Assembly (NCBI GenBank): GCA_002305965.1
Contig: DBRM01000066.1
Coordinates: 1-64,000 of the forward strand
Direction of reading: 5' to 3'
DNA length: 64,000 nucleotides
Source of the DNA: Syntrophomonas sp. UBA1368
Lineage (GTDB): Bacteria > Bacillota > Syntrophomonadia > Syntrophomonadales > Syntrophomonadaceae
The translations under genes were made by a program, and so were the position numbers. Positions within the stretch are counted from its first letter, which is position 1; the number at the start of each line of letters is the position of its first letter. Positions 8,677 to 18,608 of the stretch are shown piece by piece. A model generated the notes under the pieces. That model saw only the letters and a list, made by a program, of their open reading frames with translations. It searched no databases and was not told the origin of the DNA.

Positions 8677-10623
8677 TTATTCGTCTTCAGCCGGCGGAAG
8701 GATTTCATCATTTAGCATCCATTCCCAGACATGACTATGCAAATAACAAATACTGCCTGGTTCAGAGCCTTTCACAAAAGCCATCGTATTCGTTCTTTGG
8801 CAGCCTTCAACAGCAATCATGCCGCTGTCCAGACAAACATTTATAAGATTTACGTTAAATGGTTTTACAAAGTCTTTTTCCGGAATGCCAACCGAAGCTC
8901 CCTTCATAAAGGCAGCCCATATTGGCCCTGCGGCGGCTCCGCCAGTTAAATTCGCTGTACGGTCTGCATCATAACCGACCCAGACAGCACAGCAAAGATC
9001 AGGAGTAAAGCCTACAAACCAGGCATCGTTAAAATCATCAGTGGTACCGGTTTTTCCTCCTGCCGGCCGGTCAAATATTGAACTGAGACGTGAACCGGTT
9101 CCCCCGGGCTGCAGAACAGCTTTCAGCATATCGGTTAAGATATACGCGGTTTCTTCACCAATGACTCTTTGCTGACGTACTTGATTTTGTTCCAGGATTC
9201 TTCCCTGCCGGTCTTTGATACTTAGTATATAAACAGGCTGGCTGTATATCCCCCCGCTGGCAAAAACCGCATAAGCTGCAGCCATATCCAGAGGTTTCAC
9301 TTCTTTGGAACCTAAAGGCAGCGACAAAACCGGTTGCACTCCCTGAAACCCAAAGCGTTTAGCCTGGGCCGCAACTGCTTTCGGCCCCAGCATTTCATTG
9401 ATTTTGACCGCGATCACATTATCAGATTTAGCCAGTGCTTCCCTGACCGTGAATCGCTTATAATGGAAAGGTTCATCCCCGTAGTCGGTTGGCCTGTATG
9501 TATCACCATTGTCCAGTTTATATTGGTATTCGTCACACATAAACATATCCGCCTGTGTCAGTCCTAAATCAATACCCAATGAATACATAATCGGCTTAAA
9601 AGTGGAGCCCGGTTGACGTTCTGCCAGGACCCGGTTATAAGGCGCCCGGTTAAAATCCCTCCCGCCTATTAATGCTTTGATATAACCGTTAGCCGGGTCC
9701 ACCGCTACCAGGGCAGCCTGCAGATCAGCCGGAAAGTCTTTCACGCCTTCCAAATATGCCTGATTCGCTGCCTTCTGCATGGTAAGATCCAGAGTGGTAT
9801 AGATCTGCATTCCTTCCTGGTAAATGCTGCGTTCATCATAATTTTTTTTCAAATAATCCGTAACCAGCGCGGCAAAATATGGGGCATCCCCGCCGATGAA
9901 ACGCGCGCTCTGATAGTTCAATTCTTCATTCAGGGCGTTATTAAACTCTGTTTCACTGATCATTTCCTCTTCCATCATCCGGGCAAGTACGATCTTCTGC
10001 CTTTCTTTTGCTTTATCCGGATTTACATAAGGATCATATTGAGCAGGCCAATTGGTGATCCCGGCTAAAAGGGCTGACTGGGCCAAAGACAATTCCCCTG
10101 CCTGAGTGGCAAAAAAAGTTCGGGCCGCTGCTTCCAGACCATAAGCCCCCTGTCCGAAATAGATACTGTTGCAATAAAAAGTCAATATTTCATCTTTGCT
10201 GTATTTCCGTTCCAGCTGGATGGCATACAACAATTCCTTAAATTTACGCAGCCAGGTCCTTTCCTGGGTAAGAAACAGATTTTTCGCCGTCTGCTGGGTG
10301 ATGGTACTGCCTCCCGCAACAATTCTGCCGGCTTTCAGATTATTAAATGCTGCTCTGAGGATCCCGATGGGGTCCAACCCAAAGTGGGAGTAAAAGTTTT
10401 TATCTTCCACCGCAATGATGGCATTGGAAAAACTGGCGGGGATCTCTTCCCGGGTTAGATAAATGATATTGGTTTCGCTGATCCCCCGAATGACATTGCC
10501 ATTAATATCATAGATTGTGGATGGTTCGGGAACTTCAACCGGCGGGAGCTCGAAGGCAAATCCACTGCATAACACCATGATCACCAGCAAGCCCACCAGT
10601 GGCAAACGAAATCTGCGCATCAT
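8677..10623 (-). CDS. Class A penicillin-binding protein (PBP1A-like)
   Basis: This bifunctional peptidoglycan synthase has 648 residues. An N-terminal signal-anchor (about 7-25) is followed by a GT51 glycosyltransferase domain with the catalytic Glu in VEDKNFYSHFG (about 73) and GGSTITQQ (104-111). The transpeptidase domain has GSTFK (Ser 340, Lys 343), SDN (400-402) and KTGT (524-527). A short Cys-containing tail follows. It acts outside the membrane in wall synthesis. Two ATGs stand side by side at the start. Whether it serves vegetative or spore wall growth cannot be told. Confidence 0.93.
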   Translation of the reverse strand: MMRRFRLPLVGLLVIMVLCSGFAFELPPVEVPEPSTIYDINGNVIRGISETNIIYLTREEIPASFSNAIIAVEDKNFYSHFGLDPIGILRAAFNNLKAGRIVAGGSTITQQTAKNLFLTQERTWLRKFKELLYAIQLERKYSKDEILTFYCNSIYFGQGAYGLEAAARTFFATQAGELSLAQSALLAGITNWPAQYDPYVNPDKAKERQKIVLARMMEEEMISETEFNNALNEELNYQSARFIGGDAPYFAALVTDYLKKNYDERSIYQEGMQIYTTLDLTMQKAANQAYLEGVKDFPADLQAALVAVDPANGYIKALIGGRDFNRAPYNRVLAERQPGSTFKPIMYSLGIDLGLTQADMFMCDEYQYKLDNGDTYRPTDYGDEPFHYKRFTVREALAKSDNVIAVKINEMLGPKAVAAQAKRFGFQGVQPVLSLPLGSKEVKPLDMAAAYAVFASGGIYSQPVYILSIKDRQGRILEQNQVRQQRVIGEETAYILTDMLKAVLQPGGTGSRLSSIFDRPAGGKTGTTDDFNDAWFVGFTPDLCCAVWVGYDADRTANLTGGAAAGPIWAAFMKGASVGIPEKDFVKPFNVNLINVCLDSGMIAVEGCQRTNTMAFVKGSEPGSICYLHSHVWEWMLNDEILPPAEDE

Positions 10624-11053
10624 ATTTTCCCTCTCTTGTTTTCAAGCCTTTATTTCGATTATTGCCAAAATCTCACTATTTTAATAAACAATAATTTGAG
10701 TCAGGCAAAACTTGATTTTCGGATATATGAAGCGGCAGATCAAATGAAAAGAAGGTAAGGTAGAGAGCAAGATCAAATGTCCAGGCGAAGCAGCGAAGAT
10801 ACGGGTATGTCTCCCGCAGGGTGTCAAACAAGTTGCATTCAGGCAGACCGAGCAAAAAAGGCTTAGAGCAAGGCATTCGGGAGCCCCGTGACTAAGGCGT
10901 ACAGGAGGTACGTCGATTGAACGAGGGTTCCGTATTAACGCAGCTATGAGCCTTTTTTGACGGTCTGAAGGAGACATCCCCTGAACAGGAATATCTCCTG
11001 AATAATGATAGAATCAACAGATTTCATTTTTTAATGGTCTTGGGCCGAATGTT
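10624..11053. other. 430-bp gene-free region holding one palindromic repeat copy
   Basis: No frame here has a ribosome binding site or a protein-like composition. The right part holds repeat copy R1 (10844-10967). The left part (about 10720-10840) contains AGATCAAATG twice, 44 nt apart, and a segment around GATACGGGTATGTCTCCC that loosely resembles the repeat core; it may be a decayed second copy. No clear promoter for the penicillin-binding protein was seen. Confidence 0.6.
10844..10967. repeat. Palindromic repeat, copy R1 (diverged)
   Basis: This is a 124-bp element. It begins CAGACCGAGC followed by A6 and GGCT, and ends AGCC, T6, GACGGTCTG: the two ends are imperfect inverted repeats of about 19 bp. 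The middle keeps the family core AAGGCGTAC, a short gap, GGTACGTC. The GC-rich inner stem is much more degraded than in the three other copies. It lies 86 nt downstream of the radical SAM gene stop. Confidence 0.75.
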
Positions 11054-11932
11054 TTATAAAGCACGCATATAATCAGGACGCAGATAACTGCGGTCATTTT
11101 TCCTGATAATTTCATTGATCAGGGCCAGCATTTTTTCTTTATCTTCAGGCAAGCGCCCTTTGATCGGCAAATAATTGGATGCATGGTTGCTTCTGAATTC
11201 AGTCCCGGAGACTTCCAAATGTCCAATTAAAATGCGCATTTCATCCAGTATCTCAAAGGGTCCGGGCAATTCGAACTCGCCTCTTTCCATGCGCCGGTAA
11301 AGTTCTGTCCTGGGCACCAGCATCAGGGTTAAGGCTCCGATATAATCCGGGTTCATTTCATTCAAGATCTTCGCGGTATTGACTGCATGTGAAACCGCTT
11401 TCGGGGTCCGTCCGGCCAGGCCCAGCAAAACAGTGACGGAAAGCAGGATACCAGCCCGTCTTATTTGTTTTCCCGCTTCCACCATCTCATCATAGGTCAC
11501 ACCTTTGCGGATATCCTGCAAAAGGTCGGGGTCGCCGGTTTCCACTCCCAAGTAGGCAATGGTCAGGCCTGCCGCCTTCAGCGCTGTCAACTCGGCAATT
11601 TGTTTGGCAAGGATGCTGTCGGGACTGGCATAGATCCCAACATGATGCAAACTGGGGAAGGTTTTATAAAGTTCCTCCAGGATCTCGATCAGATCCGTGG
11701 TTTCCATCGCTAATGCATCACCGTCAGCTAAAAAAACTTTTTCCACGTCATGGTAATATCGTTTGGCCATTTTAATATCTTCTTTTATCTCCGCCATAGG
11801 CCGCACATGATATTTCTTATCTTTATACATAGCACAAAATGTACAACGATTATGGGTGCAGCCAACCGTGCATTGTAAAATATAACTCCTCGCTTCACTG
11901 GGAGGACGGAAAACATTCCCTTCATAACGCAT
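11054..11932 (-). CDS. Radical SAM protein with CTHNRCTFC cluster motif
   Basis: The 292-residue enzyme carries the cluster-binding motif CTHNRCTFC at 25-33, spaced C-x4-C-x2-C, with an extra Cys at 21. The GVETGDPDLL segment near 122 and the VTVLLGLAGRTP segment near 170 are typical SAM-binding strands of Elp3/YgiQ-like radical SAM proteins. The reaction and substrate are not known. The start ATG follows TTAGGAGG. It is divergent from the SASP gene across a 145-nt gap. Confidence 0.85.
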   Translation of the reverse strand: MRYEGNVFRPPSEARSYILQCTVGCTHNRCTFCAMYKDKKYHVRPMAEIKEDIKMAKRYYHDVEKVFLADGDALAMETTDLIEILEELYKTFPSLHHVGIYASPDSILAKQIAELTALKAAGLTIAYLGVETGDPDLLQDIRKGVTYDEMVEAGKQIRRAGILLSVTVLLGLAGRTPKAVSHAVNTAKILNEMNPDYIGALTLMLVPRTELYRRMERGEFELPGPFEILDEMRILIGHLEVSGTEFRSNHASNYLPIKGRLPEDKEKMLALINEIIRKNDRSYLRPDYMRAL

Positions 11933-12077
11933 AATATCAACCTCCTAATCATTTATAGTCTATCTAACATAAGGCATAAAGGTCAATCAATGTTATTAAA
12001 TTGATAATAATCCAGCCATAATTATATGCATTTTGAGCACAATAATAATTGATGCAGGTGATGAGGAGGTTTATTAT

Positions 12078-12257
12078 ATGGCCAGGAGAAACAGCAAAAT
12101 GTCCGAACAGCTTAAATATGAAATTGCAAAAGAGTTGGGCGTAGATCAGATTGTTGCATCCCAGGGCTGGGGCGCAGTCAGTTCGAGAGATTGCGGGAAT
12201 ATCGTTACCAAAGCGATTGAAATCGCCGAACGCAGTGTGACCCATTCAAATCTTTAA
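12078..12257 (+). CDS. Small acid-soluble spore protein, alpha/beta type
   Basis: The 59-residue protein carries the DNA-binding SASP signatures: YEIAKELGVD at 17-26, which contains the GPR protease cleavage site between Glu and Ile, and GWGAVSSRDCGNIVTK at 34-49. These proteins coat and protect DNA in dormant spores and are degraded on germination. The ATG at 12078 follows GAGGAGG; a frame opening at 12033 is not supported. Sigma-G control is expected from the family. A CATAA...CAATAATA pair upstream is suggestive but weak. It is the clearest proof here that the organism makes endospores. Confidence 0.95.
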   Translation: MARRNSKMSEQLKYEIAKELGVDQIVASQGWGAVSSRDCGNIVTKAIEIAERSVTHSNL

Positions 12258-12268
12258 TACCTGCGTCA

Positions 12269-12298
12269 AATACGGGGACTTAGCTCCCCGTATTTTTT
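12269..12298 (+). terminator. Terminator of the SASP gene
   Basis: A 10-bp stem (AATACGGGGA with TCCCCGTATT) and 6-nt loop are followed by a T-run. It overlaps the last codons of the convergent mgtC-like gene and may stop transcription from both sides. Confidence 0.85.
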
Positions 12299-12722
12299 GA
12301 TTTTTGCCGATACTTGCGTCTGACTTTGAATTCTACATGTGATAAAAAATAAAACAGCAGCAATAAAAAAATAACTGCCAGTATCGTCCTGGTATCGCCT
12401 ATCCCGATCAGGATCCCGACTATGGCAGCAACCAGCAAACTTCCGGCCACCGGCAAACCTTTGACTTTGCTGTCCTCTGAGATCCAAATCAAACCGGTGC
12501 CCAAAAAGCCAAGGGCGGCAATAACCTGGGCAGAAATACGCCCCGGATCAGCAATCCAGGGCAAATCCAACAGTTTAAAAAAATCCACAGAGGTGATGGT
12601 TATAAGGGCTGCCCCTACTGTAATAATGATAAAAACCCTTATATTTCTGATCCAGCTAAGATATCCGATAATGAATCCAACCAGCGTTGCCAAAGCAATT
12701 CTGATCAGCGCCTCGACCATCA

Positions 12723-12723
<1 letters not shown>
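12280..12723 (-). CDS. MgtC/SapB family membrane protein (short form)
   Basis: The 147 residues have four to five membrane segments and the MgtC hallmarks DPGRISAQVIAALGFLGTGLI at about 59-79. It lacks the C-terminal ACT-like domain found in the longer paralogue at 33047-33709. MgtC-type proteins are linked to growth at low magnesium and to membrane ATPase control in some bacteria; the role here is unknown. Its ATG overlaps the guaB stop by one base (TAATG), so it is coupled to guaB. The gene end overlaps the SASP terminator. Confidence 0.85.
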
Positions 12724-14192
<1,469 letters not shown>

Positions 14193-14205
14193 TTAAATTT
14201 AGATT

Positions 14206-14234
14206 ATATTAGCGTATTATAACTAAATTTTCAA
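14206..14234 (-). promoter_or_regulatory. Candidate promoter of guaB
   Basis: A -35 TTGAAA (14229-14234) stands 17 nt from a -10 TAATAT (14206-14211); an overlapping TATAAT at 14203-14208 gives a 19-nt spacer. It lies between the stop of the HTH gene and guaB. Confidence 0.5.
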
Positions 14235-14246
14235 GGATGTTTGTGC

Positions 14247-14480
14247 CTAATCACCACCTATTACTGAACTGATCCCGTAATGCATAAAATGTTCGTAAAG
14301 TGTTCTGGCAGTCTCCACGCTGATCCCCATTTGCCGGGAAATTTCTTCCGCTGTTCTGTTATTTTTGATAAATTGTATGAACCTGTCGTGATCGACCCCG
14401 GCTTCAGCTGTCATCTCCTGTAAAGAAGGGATCCGACTCCAGGGAGGAAAAGAACCTTTGTCCCGTTGATTATCTTCCAT
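14247..14480 (-). CDS. Small helix-turn-helix protein, function unknown
   Basis: The 77-residue soluble protein has a C-terminal helix-turn-helix (AEEISRQMGISVETARTLYEHF, about residues 44-65). A proline-containing N-terminal arm precedes it. It could be a small DNA-binding regulator or an adaptor of the sigma-region-4 type; I do not recognise a named family. It sits between ylmC and guaB, flanked by a terminator on its upstream side, so it is probably transcribed alone or into guaB. Confidence 0.6.
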   Translation of the reverse strand: MEDNQRDKGSFPPWSRIPSLQEMTAEAGVDHDRFIQFIKNNRTAEEISRQMGISVETARTLYEHFMHYGISSVIGGD

Positions 14481-14518
14481 GGCTGCACTTCCTTTTTCTA
14501 TATAGAATTCCCGATAAA

Positions 14519-14547
14519 TAAAAAAAACTGTGCTATCTGCACAGCTT
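14519..14547 (-). terminator. Terminator downstream of ylmC
   Basis: On the minus strand AAAGCTGTGC, a 5-nt loop and GCACAG with following T8 form a strong hairpin plus T-run. It ends the long translation/wall operon that runs from the right. Confidence 0.85.
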
Positions 14548-14566
14548 TCATAAATTATTTTTTCAT

Positions 14567-14836
14567 TTATATAGAATGATTTTTCAGCCGCATGTGGGTA
14601 TGATCCAAATCTACCACAATCACTTCTCTGCCGATCTTTTTGACAGCTTCCCAGGGAATCACCAGCTTTTGCCGATCAGCCCAGAAGTTTAAAGCATTGC
14701 CCCGGTTAGGCAGAATAATGGAAACGATCCGTCCGGTATCCGGATCAATTAACATGTCAGAATCACCGACGATCCCCATTCGCATACCATCATAAATATT
14801 AACCATTTCTTTGCCGATCAGATCATTCAGACGCAT
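14567..14836 (-). CDS. ylmC: PRC-barrel protein of the YlmC/YmxH sporulation family
   Basis: The 89-residue protein has the PRC-barrel pattern: RLNDLIGKEMVNIYDG at the start and IPWEAVKKIGREVIVVD near the end. YlmC/YmxH proteins are conserved in spore formers next to dut/mlpA, as here; their precise role is not settled. A longer frame begins at 14851, but that ATG lies within GAGGGGG, which serves the ATG at 14836. The start follows the dut stop by 11 nt. Confidence 0.85.
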   Translation of the reverse strand: MRLNDLIGKEMVNIYDGMRMGIVGDSDMLIDPDTGRIVSIILPNRGNALNFWADRQKLVIPWEAVKKIGREVIVVDLDHTHMRLKNHSI

Positions 14837-14847
14837 CCTATTCCCCC

Positions 14848-15285
14848 TCATTTTCCCGTATGGCCAAAACCTCCCGGTCCTCTATCCGTTTCATCCAATT
14901 CATCCACTTCTACTAACTCCGCCTGAGCGACCTGGGTAAAAACCATCTGGGCAATTCTTTCTCCTCTTTTCAAAATATACTCTTCACTGCCAAGATTTAT
15001 AACAATTACCTGAATTTCTCCCCGGTAATCAGAATCTATGGTCCCAGGCGAATTTAATAAAGTAATGCCATGTTTGAGAGCCAGACCGCTGCGTGGTCTG
15101 ATCTGCGCTTCATATCCTACCGGAATGGCTGCCGCAATGCCGGTAGGGATTAAGGCATGCATCCCCGGCTTGATGATCTGCTCATCTTCAACCGCAGCAT
15201 ACAGGTCAACTCCCGAGGCGCCTTCTGTCATATACCTGGGTAATGGCAAATCATTGGCATGTACTCTTTTGATAGCTACCTTCAT
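14848..15285 (-). CDS. dut: Deoxyuridine 5'-triphosphate nucleotidohydrolase
   Basis: This trimeric dUTPase hydrolyses dUTP to dUMP, keeping uracil out of DNA and feeding dTMP synthesis. The 145 residues hold the five family motifs in order: GASGVDLYA (23-31), [10 protein letters not shown] (about 64-73), [13 protein letters not shown] (about 78-90), [10 protein letters not shown] (about 107-116) and [11 protein letters not shown] at the C-terminus. It sits one base after the mlpA stop in a tight operon. Confidence 0.96.
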   Translation of the reverse strand: MKVAIKRVHANDLPLPRYMTEGASGVDLYAAVEDEQIIKPGMHALIPTGIAAAIPVGYEAQIRPRSGLALKHGITLLNSPGTIDSDYRGEIQVIVINLGSEEYILKRGERIAQMVFTQVAQAELVEVDELDETDRGPGGFGHTGK

Positions 15286-15286
15286 A

Positions 15287-16555
15287 TCAGCACCACCATT
15301 TTTTAAATTCCGCTTCTGCCTGCGGCAAGACTTCAGCAGGCCCTACACAAGCCAAAGACACTTTTTGCTGCTGCCATGACCGGACAGCCAGATCTTTTAT
15401 CATCTGATCATCAACGCTTAATATCTTTTCCAGCACCTCATCAATGGGCGTCACCTTATCATACATTACGACGGATTTTCCGTTCCGGGTCATGTGATTG
15501 ATGACACTTTCCATCCCCAGATACATACTGGATTTGATCAGCTGTCTGGTCCTCACTACTTCCTCTTCGCTTACTCCTTTATCACACAGGTCATCCAATT
15601 GCTGCTTTAAGCCCTGGAAAGTTTCTGCGATCCTGCCCGGGCTGGTACCGATATAAACAGCCAAACTGCCTGTGTCTGAATAGTTGCTGGCATAACTGAA
15701 AACCGAATAGGCCAGTCCCATTTCTTCCCGTAAGTGCTGAAACAGTCTGGAACTCATCCCGCCGCCTAAAATGCTGTTCATAACATTTTGCGTAAACCTC
15801 AGGTCATCATGATAAGAAATGCCCGGCACCCCAACACAGATTTGAATCTGTTCCGTTTCCTTGGCCTGCAGTTGAATAAAATTCTCGCCATACCCGGCCT
15901 TAACCGGCGGCTTGTCAACAAGGTCCGCTTTATGCTTATCCATTTCCGCTGTTATGATCTCACGGACTTTTTCCCGGTCAATATTACCGGCTATGGAGAC
16001 TACCATATTGGCCGGCACATAATGCTGATGATAAAAATCCAAGATTTCCTGCCGGTCAAAGTTGGCTACCGTCTCAGTGGTTCCCAGAATAGGAAGTCCC
16101 ATGGTATGACCCTGCCACAATTGCCGGGCAAAAATTTCATGGACCAAATCATCCGGCGTATCTTCACTCATATTGATTTCTTCCAGAATGACCCCTTTTT
16201 CGGTTTGAAATTCTTTATTTATAAACTGGGAATGAAACAGCATGTCCAAAAGGATCTCCAGCGCCATTTCCATATTCTCGTCTAAAATACGTGCATACAA
16301 ACAGGTGTATTCCTTGCCTGTATAGGCATTCAGCTGTCCGCCGATCCGCTCAAAGCTGGAGGCGATATCCCGGGCCGAACGTTTTTCAGTGCCTTTAAAA
16401 AGCATGTGCTCAATAAAATGACTGGCACCAGTCAAATGTAAAGGTTCATGCCGGGAACCTACTTTAATATAAATGCCTATAGCAACAGATTTCACATAAG
16501 GTATCTCTTGCACCACCAGTTTGGTTTTACTGTTTAAATTCCACAAGTCTGTCAA
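15287..16555 (-). CDS. mlpA: M16 family zinc peptidase (MlpA/YmxG-like)
   Basis: The 422-residue protein carries the inverted zinc motif HFIEH (46-50) with a downstream Glu ligand in LEEINM (about 125). A C-terminal inactive M16 half follows. The family resembles mitochondrial processing peptidase beta; the bacterial substrate is unclear. The longest frame begins at 16570, but its first codons form the ribosome binding site GGAGGT, 7 nt before the TTG at 16555. The order pnp-pdaB-dacF-mlpA-dut-ylmC is common in spore formers. Confidence 0.9.
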   Translation of the reverse strand: MTDLWNLNSKTKLVVQEIPYVKSVAIGIYIKVGSRHEPLHLTGASHFIEHMLFKGTEKRSARDIASSFERIGGQLNAYTGKEYTCLYARILDENMEMALEILLDMLFHSQFINKEFQTEKGVILEEINMSEDTPDDLVHEIFARQLWQGHTMGLPILGTTETVANFDRQEILDFYHQHYVPANMVVSIAGNIDREKVREIITAEMDKHKADLVDKPPVKAGYGENFIQLQAKETEQIQICVGVPGISYHDDLRFTQNVMNSILGGGMSSRLFQHLREEMGLAYSVFSYASNYSDTGSLAVYIGTSPGRIAETFQGLKQQLDDLCDKGVSEEEVVRTRQLIKSSMYLGMESVINHMTRNGKSVVMYDKVTPIDEVLEKILSVDDQMIKDLAVRSWQQQKVSLACVGPAEVLPQAEAEFKKWWC

Positions 16556-16595
16556 TAATACTACCTCCAACTATCACTTTTCGTAATTATTCTGC

Positions 16596-17723
16596 TTATA
16601 ACTCATTTTTCCCTTTAATTATTCTTTTCAGCCAATTGGGCGTCAGGGATCTTTTCAGGGTCTGACCGCTGACCAGATCGATACTATCGATGTGCTTGCC
16701 ATTGGCATAAACCAGAACCTTGCCTAATCGTTCACCTTTTTGAACCGGCGGCTCGATTTCATAATTGAAAATAACCTTTTTGGCAATGTCAGGCTGTTTC
16801 CCATCATACCACAAGTTAAATGAACGGGCAGGATATATATCGAGATATACCTCATCTTCTGCTAATTTTGCAGTTTTGAAAGGAGTTTTCCCATCCAATA
16901 CTTTCACCTGCTTGAAATTTGCAAATCCGTACTCCAATAACCTGGCACAATCTCCGAAGCGATTGCCAGATTTGAGGCATACTGCGATCAATTGCCTTTG
17001 CTCCCTGGTGGCTGAGGCAGCCAGGCAGCGACCTGCAGCATTGGTGGTACCGGTTTTGATCCCATCCGCTCCCGGCAAACTCTGCAGTAAAAGATTGCTG
17101 TTGGTTATGGTTAAAGGCTGCTTATAGGATGGATGATTGAAGCTGCTTTGGACCGTACTTACCGTCCGGGCAATATAATCATGACGTATTGCATAACGGC
17201 TGATCAAAGCCATATCATATGCTGTACTGTAACCATTGGCTGAGGGCAGGCCGGAAGCGTTTTCAAAATGGGTATTGCAAGCTCTCAGGACCCAGGCTTT
17301 TTTGCTCATCAAATGGGCAAATAATCTTTCATCGCCGGCAACATGTTCGGCCAGTACCACGGCAGCATCATTGGCTGAGCGCATCAAGGCAACTTTGATG
17401 AGTTCTTCGATGGTCAAGGTCTGTCCTTCTCGCAGATCGAATGCATATTCAGGGGTCAGCTGGGCATTGCGGCTGACCGATGCAATTTCGCTCAGATCAG
17501 CATATTCCACGGCAAGCACCGCTGTCATGATTTTGGTGGTACTGGCAACCGGGCGTTTTTCATCCTGATTCTTCCCCAGTAATACCTGCCCTGTTTTGCC
17601 GTCCAGCAGACAATAATAACCGGAGCTGATGGATGGAGCTGCTGAAGCCGTGTCAACAAGGAAGCAGCTGCTGATAAACAGCAGCAATAACAGCAGCAGG
17701 TATTTAGTGACTGGTTTTTTCAT
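16596..17723 (-). CDS. D-alanyl-D-alanine carboxypeptidase (DacF/DacB type)
   Basis: This exported PBP5-like enzyme trims the terminal D-Ala of peptidoglycan stem peptides. The 375 residues begin with a signal peptide with a run of leucines; an AxA-type cleavage site ends near residue 28. The active-site triad motifs are STTK (Ser 61, Lys 64), SAN (116-118) and KTGT (223-226); a C-terminal beta domain follows. An ATG 18 nt upstream is in frame; I chose 17723 because it gives a standard signal peptide. It overlaps the end of pdaB. Its place suggests a spore-cortex role, by inference. Confidence 0.9.
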   Translation of the reverse strand: MKKPVTKYLLLLLLLFISSCFLVDTASAAPSISSGYYCLLDGKTGQVLLGKNQDEKRPVASTTKIMTAVLAVEYADLSEIASVSRNAQLTPEYAFDLREGQTLTIEELIKVALMRSANDAAVVLAEHVAGDERLFAHLMSKKAWVLRACNTHFENASGLPSANGYSTAYDMALISRYAIRHDYIARTVSTVQSSFNHPSYKQPLTITNSNLLLQSLPGADGIKTGTTNAAGRCLAASATREQRQLIAVCLKSGNRFGDCARLLEYGFANFKQVKVLDGKTPFKTAKLAEDEVYLDIYPARSFNLWYDGKQPDIAKKVIFNYEIEPPVQKGERLGKVLVYANGKHIDSIDLVSGQTLKRSLTPNWLKRIIKGKNEL

Positions 17724-18453
17724 TTTTATCTTTCTTCTCATTGTCTGTAATAACGATTTGATCCAGCGTTTTCATTTGGTAGCCGGATGCGCTGATCTGG
17801 GTCATTAATTCCGGCAGGGCCTCGGCGGTTGGCTGAGTAGGATGCATGAGGATGATGGCGTCGTTGTGCAATTGATTCATGACCCTTTTGATGATGGTAT
17901 CGGCAGGGGGCTTTTGCCAGTCGATGGTATCGATACTCCACATGATCAACTTATAGTGCAGTTTTTCAGAGACAGTCACTACATTCGTATTGAACTCACC
18001 ATAGGGAGGAGCAAAATATACGCTTTCTTTTCCGGTCAGTTCCTTGATGATCCGGCCGCCTTTTACGATTTGCTCCCGGGCTTGCTCACCGGATAAGTTA
18101 TTGAAGTGAACATGTTTATAGCCATGATTTTGTATGCTGTGACCTTCTTCATGCATTTGCCTGACCAGGTCCGGATTTTTCTCCGCCCACCTGCCGGTCA
18201 CAAAAAAGGTGACTTTTGCGTCATTTGCTTTGAAAGCCTCAAGCATTGCCGGTATAAATTCTTCTCCCCAATCCACATTGATACAGAGGGCAACTGTCTT
18301 TTGGCCGCTGTTTCCCTGATAAATTGCCTGGGCGGGAACAGCAGCCACCTGCGGCTTAATCATCTGCAAAAAAATAAAAGCCAGGAGCCCCAAAAATACG
18401 AATCCGCTCATCCCGCGGATAAAACCTTTTTTGGTGAAAAAGAATATTCTCAT
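17704..18453 (-). CDS. pdaB: Polysaccharide deacetylase, PdaB-like sporulation protein
   Basis: The 249-residue protein has one N-terminal membrane anchor (about 15-33) and a NodB-type deacetylase domain. Motif 1 is NVDWGEE near residue 61 instead of the usual TFDDG, as seen in PdaB-like proteins; the metal motif HSIQNH lies near 105-110. PdaB is needed for normal spores in B. subtilis. Its exact substrate is debated. GGGGGG lies 5 nt before the ATG at 18453; the frame opening at 18534 has no such site. It ends inside the carboxypeptidase gene. Confidence 0.85.
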   Translation of the reverse strand: MRIFFFTKKGFIRGMSGFVFLGLLAFIFLQMIKPQVAAVPAQAIYQGNSGQKTVALCINVDWGEEFIPAMLEAFKANDAKVTFFVTGRWAEKNPDLVRQMHEEGHSIQNHGYKHVHFNNLSGEQAREQIVKGGRIIKELTGKESVYFAPPYGEFNTNVVTVSEKLHYKLIMWSIDTIDWQKPPADTIIKRVMNQLHNDAIILMHPTQPTAEALPELMTQISASGYQMKTLDQIVITDNEKKDKNEKTSH

Positions 18454-18550
18454 ACCATCCCCCCGTTTATGCATTTTCAACTTAATTATTTGTATTCCAA
18501 GGAGGAAATTCCTATTCAGTTTTTTCACCGGCAAAAGAAAGCTATTAAAT

Positions 18551-18576
18551 GAAAATAAACCGAGAATACTCGGTTT
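18551..18576 (-). terminator. Terminator downstream of pnp
   Basis: An 8-bp stem (AAACCGAG / CTCGGTTT) with a 4-nt loop is followed on the minus strand by ATTTTC. It lies 33 nt after the pnp stop; the T-run is short, so it may leak into pdaB. Confidence 0.6.
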
Positions 18577-18608
18577 ACCTTTTGATTTATTAATCTTTTA
18601 AGCTTGAT

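Noticed and set aside
10676..10977. Two minus-strand frames next to the penicillin-binding protein gene
   Set aside because: No ribosome binding site, no protein-like pattern, and they cover the repeat copy R1.
12033..12077. Longer SASP start
   Set aside because: The added 15 residues do not fit the family, and GAGGAGG precedes the ATG at 12078.
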